A DNA stretch of 64,000 nucleotides from Acanthosepion pharaonis (GCA_903632075.3 CAHIKZ030005207.1:51001-115000), one strand, 5' to 3'; shown: positions 29,405-41,035, counted from the first letter of the stretch. Notes: generated from the letters alone by a model not told the origin. Numbers and translations are program-made.

Positions 29405-29765
29405 TAGTCCCGTGTGTTGATGATAAACTACATCCAGCATTAAGGCCTCAGATCAGGAGATTGAAGCTTTTGAGGAGCATGGAACCACCTCCTCTTAATT
29501 GCTGTTATCTCCAGGTGCACTTAGTCCCGTGGGGATAGTACCTGTTGCCCAGCTATATAGTGAATCCCCAAACAAAAACAAAAAACTATCAAGGTATAAA
29601 AATACATTTTTATAGTTAAATTACCAGCAATACTTTTTATAGCAAAATGACCAACAATACATTTTATCTGTAGTTGAAGCCATAAAACCATGTCCAAAAT
29701 ATTTAGATTTCAGCATTAAATAACTTATAGAGGTTGATACGCTGCTAAAAAAAATTAACCAACAT
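29405..29765 (-). repeat. Dispersed repeat family A, copy 4
   Basis: 'gatgataaactacatccagc' (29418), 'ggaaccacctcctcttaatt', a diverged core near 29530-29560, 'accagcaatac' subunits (29622-29665) and 'gaggttgatacg' at the head end. More diverged than the other copies. Confidence 0.7.
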
Positions 29766-30545
29766 GAAAGAATTCTTTCCTAACATTAATCCATATAATA
29801 TCCTATAATTTCTTAAAGATATCAAACTATTTCAAAATATAATTCTTCAACAAAACTAGAACATAAAATACACATATCACTGCCTCTAGTAATTATGTCC
29901 ACACCAACATGTACTTGCACAAAAGCTGAGTATCATCTACCATGTATACAATTGTGAAAGCAGAATAACAAAGAAAATTAAATTTTGTTGGTATGCTGTT
30001 AAACATAAGAATTCAAATCATACAACATATTTTAATTTTTAGCCTTTCCAACACAATCTAAAAGACAAAAGATTTTATTCAAAAATATATCCTAAAAGTT
30101 AAACTGCAATCCTGGTCACCCATTTTGAGAAATTAACCACCATCAGATTTATGTACAAAATATTTAGATTTTGACATTAAATAATCCATGGAGGTGTTGA
30201 TATGCCACTAAAGAAAATCTACAAACCAAACAACCAACATGAAAGAACTCTTTCATGACATTAATCTTTATAATATTCAACAATTTCTTAAAGAAATTAA
30301 ACTGCATTTCAAATTATAACTTCAAAAAAAAATAAACAAATAAAATCTACAACATAAAACATACGTATCACTGCCTCTAGTAATTATGTCTACACAAACA
30401 TGTATTTGCCAAAAGCTGAGTATCATCTACCATGTATTCAATTGTGAAAGCAGAATAACCTATATTATATTTTATTACTTCAAAGCTCCCAAGAAAATTA
30501 AATGACCCATGAGGAGTTGATGTGCCATTAAACAAATAAATCAGT
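29690..30545. repeat. ~465-bp tandem duplication, two copies plus a scrap
   Basis: 29690-30000 and 30155-30465 share 'aaaatatttagattt', 'gacattaaataa', 'caacatgaaagaa', 'tcactgcctctagtaattat' and 'gctgagtatcatctaccatg'. The start includes the head of family A, so the repeat inserted or was duplicated after A. A scrap with 'gaggagttgatgtgccatta' is at 30510. Confidence 0.8.
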
Positions 30546-30759
30546 CAAGTTAAGCTTGATGGAACCTACACATTGATGGTGAGATATATACATATTTCTA
30601 AATTTTACATGAATGCAGAATGCACTTTACAAGACACTGCTGGCAAGCAAAAGTGATCTACTGTTCTGGACGAGTTATGTTATGATACAGAATGCCACCT
30701 TAATGACCTTTTGACTTTGATGAATGACTGTGATGGCTGCCGTGATGAACTCATGAATG

Positions 30760-31070
30760 TCTGAGCTAGCTTGACCTATTAAATAAATTACATTGGCAGC
30801 TGGACCTCATAATTTTACTCTTGAAATCACGAGATGTAACCATAAATTCTATTCTAATAGCTTCTTCTCTTGCACTCATTGCTTGTGGAACTCTTTTCCA
30901 ACTTCATCAAAAATGTAAATACAAATTTATCATATTCTATTTCCTGACATCTATTTCTTTTATTATCCAATCTCGTTAATAACATTTTCTCAGTTTATTC
31001 CATTCTCAGTAACCCCTAGCTTCTTAGTGGCTTTTATCAACTTGCTTCAAGAGAAATGATTAAAAATTAA
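30760..31070 (+). pseudogene. LINE C-terminus, copy 3
   Basis: Plus-strand reading includes TRCNHKFYSNSFFSCTHCLW and NSFPTSS, matching 25940-26040. It is followed by the LINE 3'UTR phrases 'cattctcagtaacccctagc' and 'ggcttttatcaacttgct'. Confidence 0.65.
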
Positions 31071-31564
31071 AAACTATGTTTAGTGAGATTTCAATCTATG
31101 GAACTAGTAAAACAGACTAGTACTTAGTGGGAACAAATTCAGCAATAACTGTGCAGTATTAAAAAGAACAAGTTGAGATACCCCTAAACATGGGCAACAT
31201 GATGAGAGCAACCTGTGGTCAGATTCTGGTTAAGCAATGTTACATATGGCGAGCATTTAAAGACAATCTTCCTTACTTCCATCCCAGGCTCATGTAATGC
31301 TCTGCATCTCTGTCCTCTTGGCAACTCTGAGCACACAATAGTGTCTACAGATATTTCTTTCTGCTCTCCCATTAGACAAGAACATTCTATCAACGGAATA
31401 TCCTTCTGTTACCAAGATTGTGACTATTTTTGAGATTTTCTTTGTGATGCCAAATGTAGTACTGTTTTTACTCGTACTGTTGAGAAATGTGCCACTGAGG
31501 TCTCTTCCTGAGTCAAAGATGGTATCAAAGTTTTCATGCCAGTACAGAAAAAAGCAATAATATT

Positions 31565-32135
31565 ATGTCCAGGTATCTCGTCTCCCTCACTTTCTCACTG
31601 ATGTAATGTAGCTTCCCTCCGTCTTTTCTACAAATATTTTCATGGCAACTCCTCTGACAAGCTTTTTTTCCCCTGGTGCCTCAACAATATGAAGTGCGAT
31701 ACTAGATTGGCAACTAGGTCTCAATATTTTACTGTTGAACTAGCTAGATGAAACTGCCATTTCTACTCTCACAGTTTTTTTTCTCACACTTCCAACATGT
31801 GAAACTCCCTTCTGATTTCTTGCTTCCCTGGTAACTACAATCTCTGAGAATTGCAATATCAAGTGCCATCTTGTCTTCTTGAACCCTGTCACATTTTTGC
31901 CCTTTCCTCAATCCTTTCAACTAACATCTTGCCATTCACTTTCACTCCCTGTAACATTCTGCATTCTAGTGGTATTGTTGCATTATCGACATCTTCTGTC
32001 TTCCTGAATGTTGTTCTTTTATTGTCCTTTCTCCTCACTAAAGTCTTCTCCTTCTCTTCCACTCCCCGTGAGAGCTTGTGTCTTAGTGTCATTGTTGCCT
32101 TGCTTAGGGTTAAATGATTCAAAAAAGAACAGAAA
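31565..32135 (+). pseudogene. LINE C-terminus and 3'UTR, copy 4
   Basis: Reads TRLATRSQYFTVELARWNCH, FYSHSFFSHTSNMWNSL and LISCFPGNYNL (about 31700-31845), the longest version of this LINE end. The following 3'UTR contains a duplicated ~110-bp block: 'cttctgtcttcctgaatgtt', 'ttattgtcctttctcctcac', 'ttgccttgcttagggttaaa'. Frames at 31851-32122 on both strands belong to it and are not genes. Confidence 0.65.
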
Positions 32136-32284
32136 GAATAATAACTCTAAAAGCCCAAGAAAATTTATCTTTTGCTTGATTTTTCTTAAATATCAAATAA
32201 GTTCTTTGCGTGTTCTATGACTATAAAATAACCATAGAAATTCTCCTATTGTCTTTAAATACTTGAACTTAACAACTTTTCTTT

Positions 32285-32410
32285 TTAATTAAAACACCCT
32301 AAGCAAGGCAATAATGCCACTAAGATGCAAAAGTTTACTGGGAGTGGAAGGGAATGAGAAGACTTTAGTGAGGAGAAAGGACAAAAGGAAGAAATCAGCA
32401 GGCAAGAAAA
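32285..32410 (-). repeat. Inverted copy of the LINE 3'UTR block
   Basis: 'caccctaagcaaggcaataa' and 'agactttagtgaggagaaag' are the complement of 32010-32115, about 170 bp away, so the two blocks can pair. Confidence 0.75.
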
Positions 32411-32529
32411 GAAACTATTAGAAGAGAACATATGGTTCCATCTACCTAGTTTAATAGCAAAATGGTGAGAACTAGGTGCCAAAATAAAGGACTGTACAAA
32501 GTGAAAACACTTTTGATACATCCTGATAT

Positions 32530-33000
32530 ATAATAATTCGACAAATTTTTAAGGTGCCCATATTAAAAGAATTTTCAGAATCCACTGACTTTTTGTCCCT
32601 TAAAATGCATGAGAATAGTTATGTATGCAAACTATGAACCCCATACCCTGGGGAATGAAGAGAATAATAGGAGAATTCCATTGAATTTATACTAAACTGT
32701 TTGATTAGTTACTCTTATTAACTAACAGAAAAATTTGGGCATGAGCACGTTCCCCATCATGTTACTTACTTTTGAGTTGCATTCCATTCACACTGTTTAT
32801 GTTTCATTCATTTTGATTTGTTGATTAGCAGTACAGCCATTTTTCTCAAGACAAGCAATGTTTGTACAAAGACTTGTTATTTTTTGTTGATCTTTTTTTT
32901 TTTTTTATATTTGTGTGCAATTTTTAAACATAACTTGAAGACATATATACTGTCAAAATGTTGTTTAACACTGTTAAACACTGTCCCAATATTTTTCAAC
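32530..33000. other. Spacer, nothing recognised
   Basis: AT-rich sequence with no supported feature. Confidence 0.4.
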
Positions 33001-33009
33001 CCTTAGAGA

Positions 33010-33260
33010 AGATTGTTTTGTCAAAGTTCATCTTATGTCCAGGACATACTTGATTATATTTGTAAAATCAATAAATTCTCAGAATTCAAAAAAATTATTT
33101 TCAGGATTGCTTTTTTTGTCACCATAGATGTCTCATCTTGTTATCCTAACTTTGATCATGATGAAGGGATTAAGTCATGCAGTAAAGCTTTTGAGAAATG
33201 CAAAAACTGAATTAATTGAAATGCCATATGTTTAATCTGACATTATCTCTTATTACTATA
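33010..33260 (+). pseudogene. Penelope-like RT fragment (motif A region)
   Basis: The frame 33013-33210 contains SYVQDILDYICKINK, FFVTIDVSSCYPNFDHDEGI and KSCSKAFEK. D-V-S/T-S-L-Y-T-N-I-P-H-D-E-G is the motif A block of Penelope-like element reverse transcriptases and holds one catalytic aspartate (IDVSS). The remainder of the RT is not continuous with it. Truncated, dead. Confidence 0.75.
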
Positions 33261-33339
33261 AATGTTATCTTTAGTGAAATGTAAAATAAAGGGATGCAGG
33301 TTCAATCCATTGGGAGACAATTTTTTTTTTTCAATCTAG

Positions 33340-33435
33340 TCCAGGTTTTATAAATTTCACTGTTAAAGAAAATAAAACACATGGATAATAATTCAAATGT
33401 GTGCCTTCACTAAAAATAACATTTATATTTTCATA
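33340..33435 (-). repeat. Dispersed repeat G, copy 1
   Basis: On the minus strand 'aatgttatttttagtgaagg' ... 'ttaacagtgaaatttataaa' 'acctgga' matches 60689-60782 on the plus strand. Confidence 0.65.
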
Positions 33436-33543
33436 TATATATCCAAATGTAAAAGAACGAACAATAAAATTCCAACGTTCAAAACAATTTAAAACAGGTC
33501 TCAATATACAAGAGTAAAGCAATAAATATTTATTATACACTGT

Positions 33544-33689
33544 TACATTAGAACATGTAACTTCCTACTACAAAATTGTACATTTTGGTTCAACATTTAA
33601 TAAACGTCTCATCTACCTGATGAGACATTGTTTATTAAACATTGAAACAAAACATACAATTTTGTAATAGTAATTTACATGTTCTAATG

Positions 33690-33692
<3 letters not shown>
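33544..33692. repeat. ~70-bp inverted repeat beside (TA)n
   Basis: Arm 33544-33613 pairs with 33621-33692 ('acattagaacatgtaa' with 'ttacatgttctaatgt', 'tttaataaacgtctcatc' with 'gatgagacattgtttatta'), with scattered mismatches and a 7-nt loop. The right arm ends at a (TA)n tract, the same arrangement as 11253-11377 and 11903-12480. Confidence 0.85.

Positions 33693-33728
<36 letters not shown>
33693..33728. repeat. (TA)n microsatellite
   Basis: TA tract abutting the inverted repeat. Confidence 0.95.
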
Positions 33729-33732
<4 letters not shown>

Positions 33733-33804
33733 AAAAGTTTATAATTTCATTGTCCCGTCCTTTGTATGCATGTGGAGTTACATTAATGTAAGCATCACTT
33801 TAAT

Positions 33805-33830
33805 CTGATGATGTCCTAAAGGACAATATA
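33805..33830 (+). ncRNA. Hammerhead-like motif, decayed
   Basis: CTGATGAT (33805-33812), perfect 4-bp stem GTCC-TAAA-GGAC (33813-33824), then AATAT in place of GAAA. Fifth unrelated repeat context with this layout. Confidence 0.3.
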
Positions 33831-34560
33831 CATCACATGAAAAATTATTTCTACTTTGCCATTAATTTTCCTAACATAGAGAGCCTTTTGCTTTTCATAC
33901 AGTGCGTTGAAGAGTACCCAGACAAGAAGAGACTGAAAAACAAATTCTATCATTCAGTTAGTTTTTGAGAAGTGAGTGGGGGACCAATACATTTTCAGCA
34001 CCTCATTTAAATGTAGATTCTTCTAGCTTAATTGGGCAACTTAGATTTTTCAAAGAAGTGCAATGATTTCTGCTGAGAGATATCTCAATCAATAATGTTC
34101 TTCAGCAGACAGTGTTCAAACAGAAATAATGAAATTAAATGTAAAATTAAGGAAAAGCAACAGACAACTTTGGTAATTATTATTTGATTAACAAATCAAA
34201 AATCTTTTTAATTTTGTTAATAATTCCATACTGTAATTATCATGGGAATCATCGTAGAAATTTGAAAACAATCAGCTTTTCTTTGCTTCTCTGAAAATGT
34301 AGTTTTATGTTTTATATTCCTTGTTCATGCACAAATCGACACAAGGAATATTAAAAGTGACAAAAAAGATGAAATGGAGTTTTGCCAACAATAAAATGGA
34401 TTAAAAGAATCTAGACATAAAATCATTTGAAAATATTTCTTTATAATTATTATTATTTGTAATCTATGAAGAATTATTTTTCTAGTTTTAAGGAAATAAA
34501 ATTGGAAAATTATATTAATTTTTCTGGTATTAATTCATTATTTTTAAAGTTCTCTTTTCT
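33831..34560. other. Spacer, nothing recognised
   Basis: AT-rich sequence without supported features. Confidence 0.4.
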
Positions 34561-34572
34561 CAAATTATATCA

Positions 34573-34595
34573 ATATATATATATATATATATATT
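34573..34595. repeat. (TA)n microsatellite
   Basis: TA tract just downstream (on the minus strand) of an RT fragment. Confidence 0.9.
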
Positions 34596-34800
34596 TTACA
34601 AGTCTTTATGACAAACCTTATTTTGTCTACACACATAAAATTGCTTGGTATTATTATTATTGTTTGTCATGAAAACATTTGCAAAGTTAACAGTCTGTGG
34701 GGTTCCCATTACACATCCTTTGGTTTGGTGGTAAAACTTTTGTACACACTTTATTGTATTGCTTTTCAAGATGGATTGCATAAGTTTGATTGAAAACATT
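34596..34800 (-). pseudogene. Penelope-like RT fragment (motif B region)
   Basis: The minus-strand frame 34799-34596 contains KFYHQTKGCVMGTPQTVNFA and NVFM. F-x-Q-x-x-G-x-x-M-G-T/S-P...A-N-x-F-M is the RT motif B of Penelope-like elements, which contacts template and primer. Downstream the frame runs into an AAT trinucleotide tract and a TA tract, so motif C (YxDD) is missing. Truncated. Confidence 0.7.
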
Positions 34801-35049
34801 ATATTAAATCACCAACCTTTATTGAATCCATTCTTAAAGAATCTAGCATATGCTTATCTAAAGCAAATGGTGTGTATGCAAGAATGTTCCCAAAGCAAAG
34901 ATAACGTCTACCAGACATACATTTCTGAATATACATTATCATTTGAATCCCTGTTGGTTCCAATTCCTATTGGAATGACTGTAAAACACTTTCCCCCTCC
35001 CCATTTTATAGGCAGAAGCACACAAATGCATGCTGAGATTTCTTCCTAA

Positions 35050-35250
35050 TCAATAAAATAGGCTGGTTCTCAGTTTTATCTGACTCAGTCCCAGTCGGTA
35101 TTTCCTTGAAGTTAGAACACTACATTCACTTAACCAAATTTGTTCTTGTGTGTTCTCAATTTCATCTAACTGTCCCAGTCTGTCTTATCTTAAAAACAGA
35201 ATGCTAAATTTACTTATCCAAACTTGCTCTTGTGTGTCAACCCTAATTTT
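35050..35250. repeat. ~115-bp direct duplication
   Basis: 'tctcagttttatctgactca' (35068) and 'tctcaatttcatctaactgt' (35153) start two copies, each with 'cccagtc', 'aattt(a)cttat/aaccaaa' and 'ttgctcttgtgtg' or 'ttgttcttgtgtg'. Confidence 0.7.
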
Positions 35251-35394
35251 TAGTTTGTGAACTTTTTGCCATATTATTGTTGCTTTGTTTTATTACTGTT
35301 AATTTGTCTTGCATATATTGTATGTTTACTTTAGATTATTTTTTGCCTTGTTCTTTTCTCTTCTTTTTCTTGTTATTGCAATTTACATGATAAA

Positions 35395-35515
35395 ATATAG
35401 TTTTACAGTCTGCTATATTTATGGATTAAAGTGCACAATATCAGGGATAGACCGTGCGTAAATATAAAAGTAGACATTGAAGTTAATACCTAAAGGTGAC
35501 AGTCTGTTTCATGTC
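35395..35515 (+). repeat. Dispersed repeat D, copy 3
   Basis: Same blocks as 21062-21200; broken after 'cagtctgtttcatg', where a SINE S head begins. Confidence 0.75.
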
Positions 35516-35642
35516 CACTTAAATGTTAATTCCTCTCTCCAAGTTCTCCACTGCCTTAACCAGGTATTGAACTCACACTCTTTGGGTCCTGTCACTGGAT
35601 CTAACTAGCGCCTTTATCCACTGTGCCATGTGTCCTTGAGGA
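35516..35642 (-). mobile_element. SINE family S, head only
   Basis: The minus strand reads 'ggcacagtggataaaggcgc', 'agatccagtgacaggaccca', B-box-like 'gtgagttcaatacctgg' and 'ttggagagaggaatt'. Nearly identical to 8520-8610. Confidence 0.75.
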
Positions 35643-35888
35643 GAAAGAGTCTGAATATGGATGAGTATTAAGAACTCAGGATAACAATATCATTATGAAT
35701 TTTATTATTAGTGGAATTATTATCAATCATTATTAATTTTTAACTGATATTTCTTTCATCTTCAATTGTTCTTCATAATAGTATCAATATTGACTTGAAA
35801 TTTAATATCATTAGATAAAAAATTTCCAACATTCTAAATTAGGAGAGATTTTATTTAAAAACCTAACATTGTAATGTTTCTAAAGAAA

Positions 35889-36365
35889 TTAACCTTTAGT
35901 ACACTGCATTATTAATATTACTTCCCTTCCCACTGCATTCTTTTTCAAGGCCTCTCAATTGCAGTAAATTTATTGTTAATTTCACTCAAAGGTGTTTTCT
36001 GTTGCCATAGTAGGATATGACAACACAACTATAACATTCAAACACACTATTCTTCAGGGATCAGTCACCTTCAGTGGCAAGATAAACTTTTTGTTGAGTA
36101 AACAAAGTCAAATATCACATGTTCAAATGTCACCTATTGAAAAATGTTACAAACTTTATTTCAACACAATATTTATTTTCCAATGCCAATTCCTCAAATC
36201 TAATTAACCTTTAGCATTCTGCATTATTAATATTACTTCCCTTTCCACGGCCTCTTAATTGCAGTATCCTTATTGTTAATTTCACTCAAAGGTGTTTTCT
36301 GTTGCCATAGCAGGATAAGACAACACAACTATACAATTTAAACACACCATTGTTCAGAGATCAGA
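35889..36365. repeat. ~170-bp direct duplication, copies 315 bp apart
   Basis: 35889-36065 and 36204-36365 share 'ttaacctttag', 'tgcattattaatattacttc', 'tcactcaaaggtgttttctg', 'ttgccatag' and 'acaacacaactata'. The 71-aa frame 35992-36207 crosses the first copy and has no domain. Confidence 0.8.
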
Positions 36366-36699
36366 GTCAGGATAAAATTTTTGTACAGCATATGGAGTAT
36401 ATACAGAAAGATAAAGGTTAAAAACTTGTATGTAATTCTTAATCAACAGAAATTTCTTTTAGTTATATGATAAGAGATGTATGATTTTATAATTTTAAAT
36501 CATTTATTTCATGGCTAATAAATCCACATTTTTTCTCATAAATAAAAGTTGAGATAATATTCTATGCATATTAAAGGCAAAAAACTGAAGTATTTGGTAC
36601 GATAATGACTACCTGAACAAAACTAGTATAACATTTTTTTAACAGAAGCTGTACTCAAATTTGAAAAAATCTTAAGCAGTTCCACTACCAAAATTAGTG

Positions 36700-37280
36700 T
36701 AGCTTAAAGAAAGAAAAAGACATAAAAAAATGAAAAAAGAAAATGCAAAGAAAAATGAGAAAGAAAAGAAAAAAAAAAGAAAAAGACAAAAATGAATGAA
36801 AAAAAAAAGGAAGAAAAAGTGATAAAAAGAAAAAAAGAAATGAAAATACAGATAAAAAGAAAAACAAAAAAAGAAGAGGAAAAGAAAAAGAAAAAGGAAG
36901 AAAGAATAAGAAAAACAAAAAATTTAAAAAGAAAAAGTGAAAGAAAAAAACAAAGATAAAAGTTAATGAAAAGAAAGAAAAACAAAGTAAAAATTAAGCA
37001 AGATGAATTAATAAATATTTTATATTTCCAAAAGAGTTCTAATATTATCTTTATTCTGCATTTTTAAATAAAATAAGAAAAAATGGAGAAAGAAAAGAAA
37101 AAACAAACAAAAAGAATTACTAAATACATTATTAAAAAATTCTACTTGTTTAGTTACATTCAAATGTCTTTTTCTATTTTTTTAGATCAAAGTATGAAAA
37201 AATTAAGCAAACATTTAAGCAACTTGAGTACTAGTCAAGATACTAATTTACTTATAAAAAAAAATATTGTATAACTGCTA
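36700..37280. repeat. Purine tract plus flank, copy 1 of a ~550-bp duplication
   Basis: 36700-37000 is almost all A and G on the plus strand (AAAAG-like). It is followed by 'caaaaagaattactaaat' (37108) and 'agcaaacatttaagcaa'. The flank recurs after the second purine tract (38129 on). Frames rich in F, S and L on the minus strand are low-complexity artefacts. Confidence 0.8.
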
Positions 37281-37799
37281 AAAATTGTCTCATTATAGCC
37301 TCCCATAACTTGGTGTCTTTAGCTCAAATTATAAAATTGTTCTTTTTTTTTGTTGTCATTTGAGGTGGATCAAAAAAATGGACGCTTTTGTCAAATAAAA
37401 GATTTTTTTGAAAAATAGCATTTTTAAGCCAATCAGAAGTGAGTGAGAGCTGACATGGAAAGTCAAAAGTCTCACTTTTCAGTGACAGTGATGAGTAGCC
37501 AATCAAATCCCCAAAAACTGGCCACACACCATCCAAAGGCAACTTGTATTAATCAAAATCCTCAGTGGCTCATAAAAAAAACAGAAAAACTCTTTCGTCC
37601 AAAAATGTCTAGAGAATAATGAAAAGATATTTCATCTCAGAACTCAAACAACATAAGAAAAATTGAGGAATGGATTAGCCATAAATGGTGAGCTAAAAGC
37701 AACAGAAGAAAAAAAATTGCCAGAACAATGAAGATGCTCAATGTCACAACTTGGAAAAAAAAATAACTGTTTCAGAGCTGCAATATTATTATTATTAAG
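37281..37799. other. Spacer between purine tracts
   Basis: No recognised feature. Confidence 0.4.
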
Positions 37800-38310
37800 G
37801 GTGAAGAATAGAACAAGAAAAGGGAAAGAAAGAAAAAAGAAAAGGAAAAAGAACAAAACAAGGAAAGGAAAAAGAACAAAACAAGGAAAGGAAAAGCAAA
37901 AAGAATAAAGAAAAGAAAGAAAAAGGAAAGAAATAAAAAATAAAAAGACAAAGGAAATAAAAGAAAAAGAAAAGGGAATACAAAAGAAAAAATGAAAATG
38001 AAAATAGCAAAGGAAAAAGAAAAAAGAAAAAGAGGGAAGAAAACAGAAAGGAAAAAGAAAAGGAAGAGAAAAAGAAAAAAAAATGAAAAGGTAAAGGAAG
38101 AGAAAAGGAAAAGAAAAACAGTATAAACAAAAAGAGTTACTAAATTCTACCAATTCTACTAGTTTATTTCCATTGTAATATTTTTCTTTTCTATTTATCA
38201 GATCCAAGCATAAAAAAATTTCATCATCTTTCTTGTGCAAAATTTAAGCCAAATACATGGAAAAATACTAATACTAATTGGCTTATAAAAAAATTTGTGC
38301 ACAAGACTTG
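37800..38310. repeat. Purine tract plus flank, copy 2
   Basis: 37800-38130 is GAAAA/GGAAAA-rich; 'aagaacaaaacaaggaaagg' repeats at 37848 and 37871. The flank from 38129 ('caaaaagagttactaaatt', 'tttctatttatcagatcc', 'aaatttaagcc', 'actaatactaattggcttat') matches 37108-37260. The 198-aa minus-strand frame 37644-38240 is low complexity and not a gene. Confidence 0.8.
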
Positions 38311-39090
38311 CTGGAATATTTGAATCATTGTTATTACTACTAGTATACTATAATTAAATACAAATTAGGGACTATTATATGGCACAAATTATGAAAAGTT
38401 AAATTTTTTAAAAAAAAAGTTAAAGTTGAAAAAGCCATTTTAAAAATGATTTTATAATTTTGCATTTAATCTGTAATACAAGAAATAAAATGATTTTCGT
38501 TGTTTTAATAAAAATAGAGATGTTTTCATTTCTGTTTGCTGATCAACATAGAAAGGAAGCATTGTCAATATATAAAATGCTGCAAAGTGTGGCAAATAAG
38601 AGAGAGTTGATTTTATTTTGCAGTCAGAATTACGATAATCAAGAAGGAATCCACCCACACGTGAAAATGAAGCGAATAATGAAAGAGAACGTGAGAATTT
38701 TGCCCAAACTAATGAAAATCTGATTACCTAGAGGTTGATTAGATGACATTAGTGAAGTCTAAGAAAGACTTCCAACATGTGGGAAGAGAGAAAGTGAAAT
38801 AATCATTGTCATGCTTTATCCTAGTTGTACCTGTCCATAATCAAGAAGGATTGAATCCTGAGGGACATTGCATATCAGATTAGCATGCAATTTCAGATTG
38901 TTATATTGAAATGGCTACAGGAAATGGATGAGATGAATAGGCAAATCATACGTAATGGTTTTGTTGATGCAAAAACCGTAAGAAAAAAAAAAAAAAGAAA
39001 AGTTTATGCCCAGGATTATATTCCATTTAAAACCAATGAGATGAGATAAAAATAAATAAAAAATGATATTCAAAAAAACATTCAAAATAG
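38311..39090. other. Spacer with an unrecognised 87-aa frame
   Basis: A plus-strand frame at 38460-38723 (with the stretch KEALSIYKMLQSVANKREL) has ordinary composition but no domain I know. Low support for a gene. Confidence 0.2.
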
Positions 39091-40205
39091 TAACTCATCT
39101 CATAGACTTGAACAAAACATGATAATGAAAACAGATGAGGATAGTCCAAAACATTCATTGAATATTAACAACAATTCATCTGAAAGTCTCTGACAAAAAC
39201 AACAATGAAGATGAGGATAGTCCAAAACATTAATTGAATATTAACAACAATTCATCTGAAAGTCTCTGACAAAAACAACAATGAAGATGAGGATAGTCCA
39301 AAACATTCAGTGAATATTAACAACAATTCATCTGAAAGTCTCTGACTCTGAAAAAAACAACAATGAAGATGAGGATAGTCCAAAACATTCATTGAATATT
39401 AACAACAATTCATCTGAAAGTCTCTGACAAAAACAACAATGAAGATGAGGATAGTCCAAAACATTCATTGAATATTAACAACAATTCATCTGAAAGTCTC
39501 TGACAAAAACAACAATGAAGATGAGGATAGTCCAAAACATTCAGTGAATATTAACAACAATTCATCTGAAAGTCTCTGACAAAAACAACAATGAAGATGA
39601 GGATAGTCCAAAACATTCATTGAATATTAACAACAATTCATCTGAAAGTCTCTGACAAAAACAACAATGAAGATGAGGATAGTCCAAAACATTCATTGAA
39701 TATTAACAACAATTCATCTGAAAGTCTCTGACAAAAACAACAATGAAGATGAGGATAGTCCAAAACATTCATTGAATATTATTCATCTGAAAGTTCTGAC
39801 AAAAACAACAATGAAGATGAGGATAGTCCAAAACATTCATTGAATATTAACAACAATTCATCTGAAAGTTTGACAAAAACAACAATGAAGATGAGGATAG
39901 TCCAAAACATTCATTGAATATTAACAACAATTCATCTGAAAGTCTCTGACAAAACAACAATGAAGATGAGGATAGTCCAAAACATTCATTGAATATTAAC
40001 AACAATTCATCTGAAAGTCTCTTCCAACAATGAAGATGAGGATAGTCCAAAACATTCAGTGAATGTTGTCTGAATTCATTAGATGACAAAAACAACAATG
40101 AAGATGAGGATAGTCCAAATTATTCATTGAATTTAACAACAATTCATCTGAAAAATCTCTTGACAAAAAACAACTTTGAAGATGAGGATTCCAAAACATT
40201 CATTG
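39091..40205 (+). repeat. 76-bp satellite array, about 14 copies, related to SINE S tail
   Basis: 'caatgaagatgaggatagtc' starts at 39203, 39279, 39361, 39437 and so on every 76 bp to about 40175, with some shortened units near 39780, 39865 and 40025. The unit aligns to the SINE S tail: 'gaagatgaggata..gtccaaa' and 'ttcatctgaaag' against 'cctcatctgagaaatag'. Most units are over 95 percent alike. The 83-aa frame on the minus strand is a by-product. Confidence 0.9.
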
Positions 40206-40261
40206 AATAACAAGTCTGTTATCAGCCTCCCACGGTTGTGTAGTCTGAAGATCACTGGACC

Positions 40262-40625
40262 TTTTTGTTGATTGTCTTAATTTGTCTGAATTTCTTAGAA
40301 GAAGCCTTGTAAATTATTATTATTCATTTTTGACTAGTATTTCTTTCATCTTATTTCTCTTGCTTTTCCACCAAGTAGTAATAGTCTTAAATTGTCTGAA
40401 TTTCTTAGATGAAGCCTGGGAAATTATTATTCATTTTTGACTAGTATTTCTTTCATCTTATTTCTCTTGCTTTTCCACCAAGTAGTAATAGTCTTAAGTT
40501 GTCTGAATTTCTTAGATGAAGCCTTGGCAATTATTATTCATTTTCAACTAGTATTTCTTTCATCTTATTTCTCTTGCTTTTCCACCAAGTAGTAATAGTT
40601 TTAAGTTGTTTGAATTTCATAATAC
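40262..40625 (+). repeat. ~113-bp tandem repeat, 3+ copies
   Basis: 'ttgtctgaatttcttaga' at 40271, 40392 and 40499, each followed by 'gaagcct', 'attattattcattttt', 'ctagtatttctttcatct' and 'cttttccaccaagtagtaat'. It follows the 76-bp array directly. Confidence 0.85.
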
Positions 40626-40704
40626 ACACACCTTTTATAATTTGCAAAACAGGACATACTTTTTTTAGCACATTTACTTACATACATGTACACATATATA
40701 AACT

Positions 40705-41035
40705 TAAATCTTTCTTACATTATTCGGACTGTTATCCACATCTTCATTGCCATATTCACGTCTTGGCCATTGTACGCTGTGGCCTTCTTCATGTGATTGG
40801 AATTTATCAACCAAACTCTTCATTTCATCCACCAGCATATATTGTTGTAGTTCCACATGCCAATAGATGAAACAAACGGTTTGGTTTGAAATTTCAATCA
40901 CCTGAAGTAGGCCGGAGCATACAATAGCTGAAATGTTGTGAATATGGAAATGAAAATGAGGATAACAGTTCGAATAATGTAAATAATTTAAGTAATCATA
41001 ATACCTCATCTCAGAGACATAGACAGATATTTAAT
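40705..41035. mobile_element. SINE family S, short foldback copy
   Basis: Outer arms: 'ttcttacattattcggactg' (40710) through 'aggccttcttcat'-like 40790 on one side, and 'acctgaagtaggccggagca' (40899) through 'cgaataatgtaaa' (40971) on the other, inversely complementary. The centre is shorter than in the 55.3-kb copy and has lost the tRNA-like head. Confidence 0.7.

Noticed and set aside
37644..38240. 198-aa minus-strand frame rich in F, S, L (and the related 36694-36985 frames)
   Set aside because: It is the complement of a GAAAA-type purine tract; composition alone opens the frame, two overlapping frames are open at once and no domain is present.
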